Notes under the pieces: generated by a model
The model's database searches: none
Seen by the model: the letters and a program-made list of their open reading frames with translations, nothing else
What the model was told of the DNA's origin: nothing
Translations under genes and position numbers: made by a program
Shown: piece by piece, positions 1 to 7,744 of the stretch
How positions within the stretch are numbered: the first letter of the stretch is position 1
How the letters are laid out: every line of letters begins with the position of its first letter
NCBI GenBank assembly: GCA_948676835.1
Contig: CAPOZU010000003.1
Coordinates: 1-64,000, forward strand
DNA: 64,000 bases
From: an uncultured Clostridia bacterium
GTDB taxonomy: Bacteria > Bacillota > Clostridia > TANB77 > CAG-508
Direction of reading: 5' to 3'

Positions 1-102
1 AATATCATTTCTGGTACTCTCTTTCAATATTTTATTTTCATTTTACTTGTGACATATCTATTTTAAACCTATATTTTTCAATACTAATATATTCTAAATA
101 AA

Positions 103-138
103 AAATAAAATGTTAGCACAAATACTAACATTTTATTT
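103..138 (-). terminator. Terminator after spoIIQ
   Basis: A perfect 14-bp inverted repeat (103-116 with 125-138, core TGTTAG/CTAACA) has an 8-nt loop. Reading the minus strand, the stem comes 14 bases after the spoIIQ stop and is followed by a U-rich tract. It closes the spoIIA-spoIID-spoIIQ block. It may act in both directions because the arms end in A/T runs. Confidence 0.75.
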
Positions 139-151
139 AAAATATTTTAAA

Positions 152-934
152 TTATTGTAAGTAAATTGTAGGATTTACAATTTCACCATCTTTGTACATT
201 TCAAAATGTAAATGTGGCTCATCAGCTATTTCAAAACTTGATGATTCTCCAACAGTTCCTATAGTTTGTCCTTTTTCTACTGTTTCATTTTCTGTTACAA
301 ATTCTGTTGTTAAAAGGTTTGAGTATATTGTCTTAAATCCATTCTCGTGAGAAATAGTTACTGTTAAACCATATCTAGGATCATTTTTTATAGACTCTAT
401 CATTCCTTCTTCTGATGCTGTAACAACAGACATTTTATCTGCTTTTATATCTATTCCATTATGAATTGTCCACTCTTCTAATGTATTTGAATAAATTAAT
501 GTATCTCTTGCAAAATCTTTTATAATTTCTCCAGAAACTGGAGCTACAAATTCAAGTTGTTTTTCAGTGTTTTCTTCTACAACATTTGTATTTGTAACTG
601 TATTTTCAGAAATATTATTTACCACTGTAGACTCTACTGGCGTTGTATTTACTTTTTCCTTTTTTACAGTATTTGTTTCATTTTTGTTTGTATTAGTAGT
701 TGCTATTGACACAGTTTTATCAGAAGAATAACTTGTTTCTTCTAAATTTTCATTTGAAACAATATCATTCATCTTTCCTAGTTCTAATAAACTTTGAGTT
801 GAATTTTCTTTCAATTTTTTATTATATGCTACCAATAGTGTTAAAAATACAACTATTGATAGAGCTAAAACACTTGCAAAAACATATACTAACTTTTTTA
901 ATTTTTTTTCTTCATAATATTCTCTTCTTCCCAT
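152..934 (-). CDS. spoIIQ: SpoIIQ-like M23 (LytM) sporulation protein
   Basis: Membrane-anchored forespore protein of the SpoIIQ type. In the family it pairs with SpoIIIAH across the engulfment membranes. I start it at the internal ATG because GGAGGT lies 4 nt upstream of it; this gives 260 aa, whereas the longer reading begins inside spoIID. One membrane segment lies at about residues 14-37, followed by a Thr/Asn/Glu-rich linker to about 125 and a C-terminal LytM domain. The zinc ligands look complete: H158 and D162 in HNGID, and H241/H243 in PHLHFE. In Bacillus subtilis SpoIIQ this site is degenerate; clostridial proteins keep it. The order spoIID-spoIIQ matches other Clostridia, which supports the name over a generic M23 peptidase. 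Confidence 0.85.
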   Translation of the reverse strand: MGRREYYEEKKLKKLVYVFASVLALSIVVFLTLLVAYNKKLKENSTQSLLELGKMNDIVSNENLEETSYSSDKTVSIATTNTNKNETNTVKKEKVNTTPVESTVVNNISENTVTNTNVVEENTEKQLEFVAPVSGEIIKDFARDTLIYSNTLEEWTIHNGIDIKADKMSVVTASEEGMIESIKNDPRYGLTVTISHENGFKTIYSNLLTTEFVTENETVEKGQTIGTVGESSSFEIADEPHLHFEMYKDGEIVNPTIYLQ

Positions 935-989
935 AATAACCTCCAATTTTTTGTAAATATTAGTATCATTATTTGCATTTTTTTGAAGA

Positions 990-1958
990 TTATTCACTTA
1001 TTTCTACATCTTTATAATAATATTTTATTATTTCTTCATAATTTTTTCCATTCTTTGCCAATGTATCACCTCCACATTGACTAAATCCTACTCCATGCCC
1101 ATAACCAATGACTTCAAATTTTATATTATCTCCTAAAATTTCAAAATTAAAATTTGCAGATTTAAGACCAAAAATATTTCTACTGTCAACTCCTGTGATT
1201 TCAGTATTTCCAATTTTTATTTTACTTATTCTACCAGAAGCTGTTCTTTCTAAAATTTTAATTGGTTCTTCATCAGAAAAATTTATTTGAAATCCAGAAT
1301 ATTTTTCGAGCATCTTTTTTATTAAATCATCTTTAGAAATTATTACCTCTGAGCTATATGAAGTATAGTTTTCTTCCCCTGAAGTTTGTACTGTTTGAAA
1401 ATATGGAAAATCTCCTCCCCAAACATTTATTGATAGTTCAGTTGCTCCTCCACTATTACTATGAAATAATGCATTTATTGGTTCTCCATTATATAAAATA
1501 ACTTTTCCTTTTGTTGAATTAACTGCCTGAACAATTTTATTCCAATATTCTTCCCTTTTTCCTTCTTCCCATCTTGCAAATCTATCTTCTTTTGAAATCC
1601 ATGCTTGGCAATTATATGAACTATCACACATATCCGCATTTTCATGTTTTTTACCATTTCTTATTTGATATATTGTATAAGTTCTTGCAACAATAGCCTG
1701 TGCTTTTAAAGCTTCTAGCTCAAAAGTAGCTGGCATTTCACTTGCTACTACACCATATAAATATTCATCTAAATGCATTTCTTCAACTTCCCCTGTTGCA
1801 GTATGCAATAACTTTATAGTTGTATATTCTCCATAATCAAATTTTTCTTCTGCTTTTTCAGATGACACTTCCTCTGTCTTAAATTGATTTGTAAAAACAA
1901 TTGGCATTGTAAAAATTAAAATTATAACAAATATAAAGTAAAATATTAGTTTTTTCAA
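990..1958 (-). CDS. spoIID: Stage II sporulation protein D, lytic transglycosylase
   Basis: SpoIID degrades peptidoglycan glycan strands during engulfment, together with SpoIIP and SpoIIM. The 322-aa protein has an N-terminal membrane segment (about residues 3-22) and the SpoIID domain. E74 in the VASEMP motif matches the catalytic glutamate of the family. The H105/C111/C117 cluster (HENADMC and NC) matches the metal-binding cysteines described in clostridial SpoIID. The start is TTG with AGGAGC upstream. It lies 49 bp after sigF and 55 bp before the chosen spoIIQ start, so read-through from the spoIIA operon is possible. I saw no convincing sigma-E promoter in the gap. Confidence 0.93.
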   Translation of the reverse strand: MKKLIFYFIFVIILIFTMPIVFTNQFKTEEVSSEKAEEKFDYGEYTTIKLLHTATGEVEEMHLDEYLYGVVASEMPATFELEALKAQAIVARTYTIYQIRNGKKHENADMCDSSYNCQAWISKEDRFARWEEGKREEYWNKIVQAVNSTKGKVILYNGEPINALFHSNSGGATELSINVWGGDFPYFQTVQTSGEENYTSYSSEVIISKDDLIKKMLEKYSGFQINFSDEEPIKILERTASGRISKIKIGNTEITGVDSRNIFGLKSANFNFEILGDNIKFEVIGYGHGVGFSQCGGDTLAKNGKNYEEIIKYYYKDVEISE

Positions 1959-2007
1959 AATATAAGCTCCTATTCTTCCTAAAATTTATTTTTAAGAATA
2001 CTTCATA

Positions 2008-2724
2008 TTAAGTGGTAAGTAAATTTTTCTTAAATTCACTTAAAATTTTCTTTTCTATTCTCGAAACATGAACTTGGGAAATTCCTAGTATTTTAGCAAC
2101 TTGAGCTTGTGTCTTATCTTTAAAATATCTTAAATTAATAATTTCTCTATCTCGAGAATTCAATTTTTTTATCATTTCCCATACTGTTATTTTATCTACT
2201 ATTTTACTTTGTTCATCCTCTTCATCAACTAATAAATCTATAATTTCTCTATCATCATCTCCTATTTTTGCATTTATTGATTCAATAGTTTTTTGTGCTT
2301 CCATTGCAATATAAATATTTTCTTCTGGAAGTTCTAAAATTTGTGCAAGTCTTGTAACACATAAAGATTCTCCGGTTTTTGCCATATATATGTGTTCTAA
2401 TTCTTTTATTTTTATTCCAAGTTCTTTAATGCTTCTACTTATTCTAATTATTCCATCATCTCTTAGAAACTTTTTAATCTCTCCAATCATATATTGAACA
2501 GAATATGTAGAAAGTTCAACATTATAATTAAAATCAAATCTTTGTATTGACTCAATAAAACCTATGCAAGCAATTTGATATAAATCGTCTGGTTCATATC
2601 CTCTTCCTAAAAATCTTTTTACAATACTCCATATTAATCCTTTGTTCTCTTCTATAAGCAATGTTAATTTTTCCTTATCTCCTTGCTGTGCTAAAGTAAT
2701 AAGAGCTTTATTTCTCTCATTCAT
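2008..2724 (-). CDS. sigF: Sporulation sigma factor F
   Basis: Forespore-specific sigma factor, held inactive by SpoIIAB until septation. At 238 aa it has the usual family length. Region 2 (about residues 25-95) includes the helix around PDDLYQIACIGFIESI, and region 4.2 carries a helix-turn-helix near QAQVAKILGISQVHVSRIE in the last 40 residues. The ATG follows AGGAGG by 5 nt. It is the third gene of spoIIAA-spoIIAB-sigF, 9 bp after spoIIAB. The operon context separates it from sigG and sigB. Confidence 0.95.
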   Translation of the reverse strand: MNERNKALITLAQQGDKEKLTLLIEENKGLIWSIVKRFLGRGYEPDDLYQIACIGFIESIQRFDFNYNVELSTYSVQYMIGEIKKFLRDDGIIRISRSIKELGIKIKELEHIYMAKTGESLCVTRLAQILELPEENIYIAMEAQKTIESINAKIGDDDREIIDLLVDEEDEQSKIVDKITVWEMIKKLNSRDREIINLRYFKDKTQAQVAKILGISQVHVSRIEKKILSEFKKNLLTT

Positions 2725-2733
2725 CTTAGCCTC

Positions 2734-3174
2734 CTATGTATTTTCTTTTTTTATTTTCTTGCTCATAGAAATTTTTGTTCCAAGACCTACTATTGATTCA
2801 ACTTTTAAATTATCCATAAAGTTTTCCATAATTGTAAATCCCATTCCAGATCTTTCTAGATTTCCTTTTGTTGTAAATAAAGGTTCTCTTGCCTCTTCAA
2901 CATTTTCAATTCCACTTCCTGTATCAGATATCTCTATTTCAATTTCATCTTCATATAAAATTGCTTTTATTTTAACAATTCCATCTTTATTTGGATATGC
3001 ATGAATTATTGAATTTGTAACAGCCTCAGAAACTGATGTTTTTATATCAGCAATTTCCTCTATTGTTGGATCTAATTGTGATACAAATGCAGCAACTGCT
3101 ATTCTTGCAAATGCTTCATTTGCTGATTTACTTGCAAATTCAATTTGCATTTCATTTTTAATTTTTTTACTCAT
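2734..3174 (-). CDS. spoIIAB: Anti-sigma F factor, serine kinase
   Basis: SpoIIAB binds and inhibits sigma F and phosphorylates SpoIIAA. The 146-aa protein is a GHKL-fold ATPase with an N box (SEAVTNSIIHAYP, about residues 48-60), a G1 box (DTGSGIENVE) and a G2 box (ERSGMGFTIMENFMD). The ATG is preceded by AAAGGAA. It sits between spoIIAA (42-bp gap) and sigF (9-bp gap), the standard spoIIA order, so the partner switch is complete here. Confidence 0.95.
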   Translation of the reverse strand: MSKKIKNEMQIEFASKSANEAFARIAVAAFVSQLDPTIEEIADIKTSVSEAVTNSIIHAYPNKDGIVKIKAILYEDEIEIEISDTGSGIENVEEAREPLFTTKGNLERSGMGFTIMENFMDNLKVESIVGLGTKISMSKKIKKENT

Positions 3175-3216
3175 TTTTTTATTTCCTTTCTCTTTTTATT
3201 TATTTCAAATTTATAA

Positions 3217-3549
3217 TTATCCTGTTTTTTCTGTATCATCTAAATTTATAATTGGTATTATCTTAGCTACTCCAGACATTTCTAATATTTTTTTAATTCT
3301 TTCATTTGCATTTACAATTTTTAGTTTTCCTCCAAAACTATTTGCTTGCTTGTACCTTCCAAGAACAAGTCCAATTCCTGCACTATCCATGAATTTAACT
3401 TTTGTAAAATCAAAAATTACTTCTTTAGGCATTAATCTTTGGATTTCATAGTCTGTTCTTTTTCTAATTCTTTCAACTACATGATGATCTAGCTCTTCTG
3501 TAATTTCAAAAATTAAAACTTTTTCTTCAATAAAGTGTTTTACATTCAA
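3217..3549 (-). CDS. spoIIAA: Anti-anti-sigma F factor
   Basis: This STAS-domain protein frees sigma F by binding SpoIIAB when dephosphorylated; the SpoIIE phosphatase that acts on it is not in the window. At 110 aa it is slightly shorter than the Bacillus protein. S56 in MDSAGIG is the expected phosphorylation site. The start codon is TTG, 8 nt after GGAGG. It is the first gene of the operon and lies just downstream of a sigma-H-like promoter. Confidence 0.93.
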   Translation of the reverse strand: MNVKHFIEEKVLIFEITEELDHHVVERIRKRTDYEIQRLMPKEVIFDFTKVKFMDSAGIGLVLGRYKQANSFGGKLKIVNANERIKKILEMSGVAKIIPIINLDDTEKTG

Positions 3550-3582
3550 AATCTTTTCCTCCTTTGTAATTACTCTTTTAAT

Positions 3583-3607
3583 ATTCTAAATTTTAAATAT
3601 AATTCCT
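3583..3607 (-). promoter_or_regulatory. Sigma-H-like promoter of the spoIIA operon
   Basis: On the minus strand AGGAATT (3601-3607) is followed after 11 nt by TTAGAAT (3583-3589). The sigma-H consensus is RNAGGAWWW, 11-13 nt, RNNGAAT; all core positions fit except the R. Transcription would start near 3576, ahead of spoIIAA. SpoIIA operons are sigma-H controlled in Bacillus and Clostridia, so both position and sequence agree. Confidence 0.5.
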
Positions 3608-3680
3608 TCGATGAAAAAATAGAAGTTTTGTCTATTTTTAGAAGCTTTTCGACATTTATATAATCCTAATTTTTCAAAAA

Positions 3681-3717
3681 AAAATGTATTATTAGATATT
3701 ATCTAATAATACATTTT
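3681..3717 (-). terminator. Terminator after recD2
   Basis: A perfect 17-bp inverted repeat (3681-3697 with 3701-3717) has a 3-nt loop and starts 1 nt after the recD2 stop codon on the minus strand. It runs into an uninterrupted T tract. It separates recD2 from the spoIIA promoter region. Confidence 0.9.
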
Positions 3718-3718
3718 C

Positions 3719-5947
3719 TTATATAGTCTCAAATTTAATTTTTAATCCTGTATTTCTTTTTTTAGTATCACAATTATTAATCATAAATTCAATTAAATTT
3801 TTATTTCCTATTACAACTAATAGTTTTTTAGCTCTTGTAAGTCCCGTATATAGTAGATTTCGAGTTAAAAGCATATTTGAAGATGGTGGAATAACTAAAA
3901 TTACAACATCAAATTCACTACCTTGTGCTTTATGGATTGTTATTGAATACGCATGTTCTAATTGGTCAAGCTCTGAAAATGCATACCACGCAATCTTTTT
4001 ATCATCAAATTCTACTTGCATTTGTTTTTCTGTATGATCAATTTTTAGTATTCTTCCTATCTCTCCATTAAATACTCCAGTACCTGCTTCATATGTTCTT
4101 AAATCACTTCTAGAACCTTTTTCCCAGTATATATCATAGTTGTTTTTTATTTGCATTATTCTATCGCCTTCTCTAAAAATAGCATCACCATAATTTTTTT
4201 CTTGCAACTCCTCATTAAATGGATTTAATTCTGCTTGTAGTTTAGCATTTAATTCCTTTGTTCCCAATTTTCCCTTTTTAGTAGGAGTTAATACTTGTAT
4301 ACTTGTAAAAAAATCATAATCTCCATATTTTTTTAATCTCTCTTTACTTAAAGATAACACTTGATATAACATTTTATCTTGATTTGATTCATTTACATAG
4401 AAAAAGTCTTCTAACGAATCTTCTTCATAATCTTTTTTTCCAATAAAATTTATTCCGTTATTAACATTATGTGCATTTACTATTATTTTGCTTTTGGCTG
4501 CTTGTCTAAATATTTTATCTAAATGAACTGTCGCAAATTGATTTGAGTCTATTAAATCTTTTAAAATACTTCCTGGTCCAACTGATGGTAACTGGTTAGG
4601 GTCACCTACAAAAATTAATTTTGTTCCAAGATAAATTGCTTTCATCAGATAGTTCATAATAAATGTATCTACCATTGACATTTCATCTATTACTAAAACA
4701 TCAGCATCTACTGGTGCAACTTCTGTATCTATGCTGTTTAATCTATCTTCATCAAACTTTCCAATTTCTAATAATCTATGTATAGTTTTTGCCTCTTCAC
4801 CTGTTGTCTCACTCATACGTTTAGCGGCTCTACCTGTTGGTGCACAAAGAACTACTTTTCTTTTATGCTCTTTATAAATTTCTATAACACATTTTATAAT
4901 TGTTGTTTTTCCTGTACCAGGTCCTCCAGTAATAATACACACATTATTTTCATTAATTTGTTTTATTGCTTCAAATTGTTTTTCTGAAAGTTCTATATCA
5001 ATTTTTTTCTCTTGCTTTTTTATTTCGCTATCAAAATTATTTAAATATTTTGTATTATTGCAATCTCTTAAAGCAATTAATCTATCCGATATATTTTTTT
5101 CTGCTTTGTATATTTGCTCTAAAAATAACCATTCACTATCATCTTGGCTGGTTATATGTATTTCTGATTTTACATTTAAATTTATAATATTATTTTGAAT
5201 TTTATCTTCTTCAACATCCAAAATATTTTTAACATATTCTACTAAATTTTCTTTTAAAACACATGTATTTCCATTATAACTTGCAACAAGTAAGGCATAT
5301 TTTATTCCACTTTGAATTCTATAATCACTATCAAGTGGAATACCTATTTGCATAGCAATTCTATCTATATTACTAAAGCTTATTCCATAAACAATATCTA
5401 TTAGAACATATGGATTTTCTTGTATTTTTTCAACAGCATCTACCCCTAATTTATCATAAACTCTTTTACTGTTATTAGCTCCAATTCCAAATTTTTCTAA
5501 AAAACTTACTATTTGCCATACTTCCCATTTTTCATTAAATTCTTCACCCATTTCATAAGCTCTATCTTTAGAAATGCCTCTTATTTCTGCAAGTCTTATT
5601 GGCTCAAATTTAAATACAGCTAGTGTTTCTTCGCCAAACTTATCTACAATCTTTTTTGCAGTAGCAGGTCCTATTCCTTTTATAGTTCCACTTGCCAAAT
5701 ATTTTTCTAAAGCAGCTGCATTTTCTGGCATCAATTTTTCAAAAGTTTCAATTTTAAACTGTTCACCATACTCTTGATGTACAACCATTTTTCCTGTTAA
5801 CTTAAGTGTATCGCCAACAGTTATAAAAGGCAAATATCCTACAACAGTTATAACATCTTGTGTATCATCTACTGAAAAAATAGCTATTGAATAATCATTT
5901 GATTCATTTTGGTATATAAATTCTTCTATTTGACCTTTAAGTTCCAA
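3719..5947 (-). CDS. recD2: RecD2-type ATP-dependent 5'-3' DNA helicase
   Basis: RecD2 is a superfamily 1B helicase found in bacteria without RecBC partners for it, linked to repair and fork processing. The 742-aa protein has an N-terminal domain with helix-hairpin-helix-like segments (around GTIKGIGPATAKKI, residues 87-100), Walker A GGPGTGKTT at 341-349, Walker B near VIDEMSMVD, and a C-terminal UvrD-like portion with TIHKAQGSEFD. The start is TTG with GGAG 6 nt upstream. The leader holds one copy of the double-hairpin repeat described separately. It lies downstream of dnaJ but is separated from it by a terminator-like hairpin. Confidence 0.92.
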   Translation of the reverse strand: MELKGQIEEFIYQNESNDYSIAIFSVDDTQDVITVVGYLPFITVGDTLKLTGKMVVHQEYGEQFKIETFEKLMPENAAALEKYLASGTIKGIGPATAKKIVDKFGEETLAVFKFEPIRLAEIRGISKDRAYEMGEEFNEKWEVWQIVSFLEKFGIGANNSKRVYDKLGVDAVEKIQENPYVLIDIVYGISFSNIDRIAMQIGIPLDSDYRIQSGIKYALLVASYNGNTCVLKENLVEYVKNILDVEEDKIQNNIINLNVKSEIHITSQDDSEWLFLEQIYKAEKNISDRLIALRDCNNTKYLNNFDSEIKKQEKKIDIELSEKQFEAIKQINENNVCIITGGPGTGKTTIIKCVIEIYKEHKRKVVLCAPTGRAAKRMSETTGEEAKTIHRLLEIGKFDEDRLNSIDTEVAPVDADVLVIDEMSMVDTFIMNYLMKAIYLGTKLIFVGDPNQLPSVGPGSILKDLIDSNQFATVHLDKIFRQAAKSKIIVNAHNVNNGINFIGKKDYEEDSLEDFFYVNESNQDKMLYQVLSLSKERLKKYGDYDFFTSIQVLTPTKKGKLGTKELNAKLQAELNPFNEELQEKNYGDAIFREGDRIMQIKNNYDIYWEKGSRSDLRTYEAGTGVFNGEIGRILKIDHTEKQMQVEFDDKKIAWYAFSELDQLEHAYSITIHKAQGSEFDVVILVIPPSSNMLLTRNLLYTGLTRAKKLLVVIGNKNLIEFMINNCDTKKRNTGLKIKFETI

Positions 5948-5972
5948 ATTTTTCTCCTATCTTTATTTGGTG

Positions 5973-6039
5973 ACATCAATATTTGCTTTGTAAATATTGA
6001 TGTACTTAGCCTGTAACAAGTAAACTTTAACAGGTTAAG
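5973..6039. repeat. Double-hairpin repeat, copy A
   Basis: Two adjacent hairpins lie between dnaJ and recD2. The first has a 9-bp stem (6005-6013 with 6031-6039) around a 17-nt loop (6014-6030). The second has a 12-bp AT-rich stem (5973-5984 with 5992-6003) and a 7-nt loop. A single nucleotide separates them. The 17-nt loop is identical, in reverse complement, to the loop of copy B at 46219-46235. Stem 1 differs from copy B by paired changes that keep the pairing. One pair reads G-U on the plus strand and C-A on the minus strand. Function unknown; it could be a structured RNA, a protein-binding palindrome or a miniature mobile repeat. Confidence 0.7.
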
Positions 6040-6042
6040 CAA

Positions 6043-6079
6043 AAAGTGAGCTTTTTAATAATTTTTAAAAGCCCACTTT
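6043..6079 (-). terminator. Probable terminator after dnaJ
   Basis: A 13-bp stem (6043-6055 with 6067-6079) with one G-T pair starts 7 nt after the dnaJ stop on the minus strand and is followed by TTTTTG. It probably ends the heat-shock operon before recD2. Confidence 0.65.
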
Positions 6080-6086
6080 ATTTTAT

Positions 6087-7244
6087 CTAACCGAAAATTC
6101 CCCTTTTTTTAATTGGTGGTTGTTCATTCATAGTTTTAGCAAGTTCAGTAAATAATTCTCTTTGCTCGCGAGTTAGTTTTTTAGGTGTTTGAACAATTAC
6201 TGTAAATACGAAATCACCTCTCCAATTTCCATTAACACTTTTAAATCCTTTATTTTTTATTGCAAATTTTGTTCCGGTTTGTGTTCCTTCTGGTATCTTA
6301 TATTTTTCCTTAGATCCGTCTACCATTGGAATTTCTAGCTCTGTTCCAAGTGCAGCTCCTGTAAACGTAATTGGAATATCACATAATACATGTTCTGCTT
6401 TTCTTGAATATATACTATGTCTTTTTATATGAATTACAATATATAAATCACCATTTGGTCCACCATTATGTCCAACTTCACCTTCATTTTTTAATACTAT
6501 TGTTTGACCTTCATCAATTCCTTCTGGTATTTTTACTTTTAATTTTATTGATTTTTTAACAATTCCTTTTCCCTTGCAATCCGGACATGGTTCTTTTATT
6601 ACTTTACCTGTTCCTCCACATTGTGAACATATTTTTTGCGTTGCCATTTGCCCAAATGGAGTTGTTGCTATTTGCTTTATTTTACCTGTTCCATTACACA
6701 TAGAGCATTTTTCTGCTGTTGTTCCTTTTTTAGCACCACTTCCATTACAAGAAGTACATTTCTCATTTCTATTTATACTAATTTCTTTTTCAACACCTAG
6801 ATATGCCTCTTCAAAAGTAATATCTATATTAATTTTTAAATCTGCTCCTTTTCTAGGTCCATTTGATGATCTACTTCTTGTTGAACTTCCTCCGAAAAAA
6901 GATGAGAAAATATCACCTAAATCTCCAAAGTCACCAAAATCTGAAAATCCTCCAAATCCATCAAATCCAGAACCATATGAATAATATCCGCCGCCTTGAC
7001 TTCCATTAAATCCTTGAGGTCCATTAAATCCAAATTGATCGTACATTTGTCTTTTTTGTTTATCTGAAAGTATTTCATATGCTTCATTGACTTCTTTGAA
7101 ATTCTTTTCTGCTTCTTCTTTGTTATCAGGGTTAGCATCAGGATGATATTTTTTAGCAAGTTTTCTATATGCTTTTTTTAATTCTTCATCAGTAGCATTT
7201 TTTTCTACTCCTAATACTTCATAATAATCACGTTTTTGTGCCAT
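6087..7244 (-). CDS. dnaJ: Chaperone DnaJ
   Basis: Hsp40 co-chaperone that stimulates the DnaK ATPase. The 385-aa protein is a full type I DnaJ: J domain (residues 1-70) with HPD in KKYHPDAN, a Gly/Phe-rich linker (about 75-130), and a zinc region with four CxxCxGxG-type motifs (CTSCNGSG, CSMCNGTG, CSQCGGTG, CPDCKGKG). The C-terminal substrate-binding domain follows. GGAGGAG lies upstream of the ATG. A MazG-like gene sits between dnaK and dnaJ, which is unusual within this operon. Confidence 0.97.
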   Translation of the reverse strand: MAQKRDYYEVLGVEKNATDEELKKAYRKLAKKYHPDANPDNKEEAEKNFKEVNEAYEILSDKQKRQMYDQFGFNGPQGFNGSQGGGYYSYGSGFDGFGGFSDFGDFGDLGDIFSSFFGGSSTRSRSSNGPRKGADLKINIDITFEEAYLGVEKEISINRNEKCTSCNGSGAKKGTTAEKCSMCNGTGKIKQIATTPFGQMATQKICSQCGGTGKVIKEPCPDCKGKGIVKKSIKLKVKIPEGIDEGQTIVLKNEGEVGHNGGPNGDLYIVIHIKRHSIYSRKAEHVLCDIPITFTGAALGTELEIPMVDGSKEKYKIPEGTQTGTKFAIKNKGFKSVNGNWRGDFVFTVIVQTPKKLTREQRELFTELAKTMNEQPPIKKRGIFG

Positions 7245-7269
7245 TATTATTATCTCCTCCTAAAATATT

Positions 7270-7629
7270 CTAAACATATTTCTTTTTATTATCTTCTTCA
7301 TAGTTTCTATGCATATTTGTATTATATTTTTCTAAGTAAACTTTTGAAAATTCTTCAGCAGATATATTTAATCTATTTAAAACTTCTATGTAATACATTA
7401 AAACATCACTTAATTCTTCAATAAATCTATTTCTAATATGTTCATCATTCATTACACTATCGATTTTTTTCTTTTTTATAATAGAAATACATTCACCAAT
7501 TTCTTCAACCATATATAATATATGATCTTTAGCGAATTTTGGTTCCATATCATGCCATTTTTCTTTATTTAGTTCATATAGTTTTAATTGCATTTCTTTT
7601 AATTCTGATATTTTTAAATCGTTTTCCAT
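7270..7629 (-). CDS. MazG-like nucleotide pyrophosphohydrolase
   Basis: Small all-alpha NTP pyrophosphohydrolase-like protein of 119 aa. The metal-binding signature is visible as EEIGE in MVEEIGECISII and as EELSDVLMYYIEVLNRL further on, as in the MazG/dUTPase-like fold. Substrate cannot be predicted; the family hydrolyses non-canonical or excess nucleoside triphosphates. It lies between dnaK and dnaJ, with only 25 bp to dnaJ, so it probably shares that transcript. A hairpin lies between it and dnaK. Confidence 0.75.
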   Translation of the reverse strand: MENDLKISELKEMQLKLYELNKEKWHDMEPKFAKDHILYMVEEIGECISIIKKKKIDSVMNDEHIRNRFIEELSDVLMYYIEVLNRLNISAEEFSKVYLEKYNTNMHRNYEEDNKKKYV

Positions 7630-7657
7630 ATTTAATACTCCTATATAATAGCTATAT

Positions 7658-7684
7658 AGAGGTCAGATTAATCTACTGACCTCT
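7658..7684 (-). terminator. Hairpin between dnaK and the MazG-like gene
   Basis: A perfect 9-bp GC-containing stem (AGAGGTCAG at 7658-7666 with its complement at 7676-7684) has a 9-nt loop. No good T tract follows on the minus strand, so it may be a weak terminator or a processing/stability hairpin that lowers downstream expression relative to dnaK. Confidence 0.4.
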
Positions 7685-7744
7685 CTTATAACCATTATTT
7701 TTAATAACTATCATAAAGATCTTTATTAAACTATATTCATTTAC

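Noticed and set aside
6574..6984. Plus-strand frame (136 codons) inside dnaJ
   Set aside because: It lies opposite the Cys/Gly-rich region of dnaJ; the sense protein is unambiguous.
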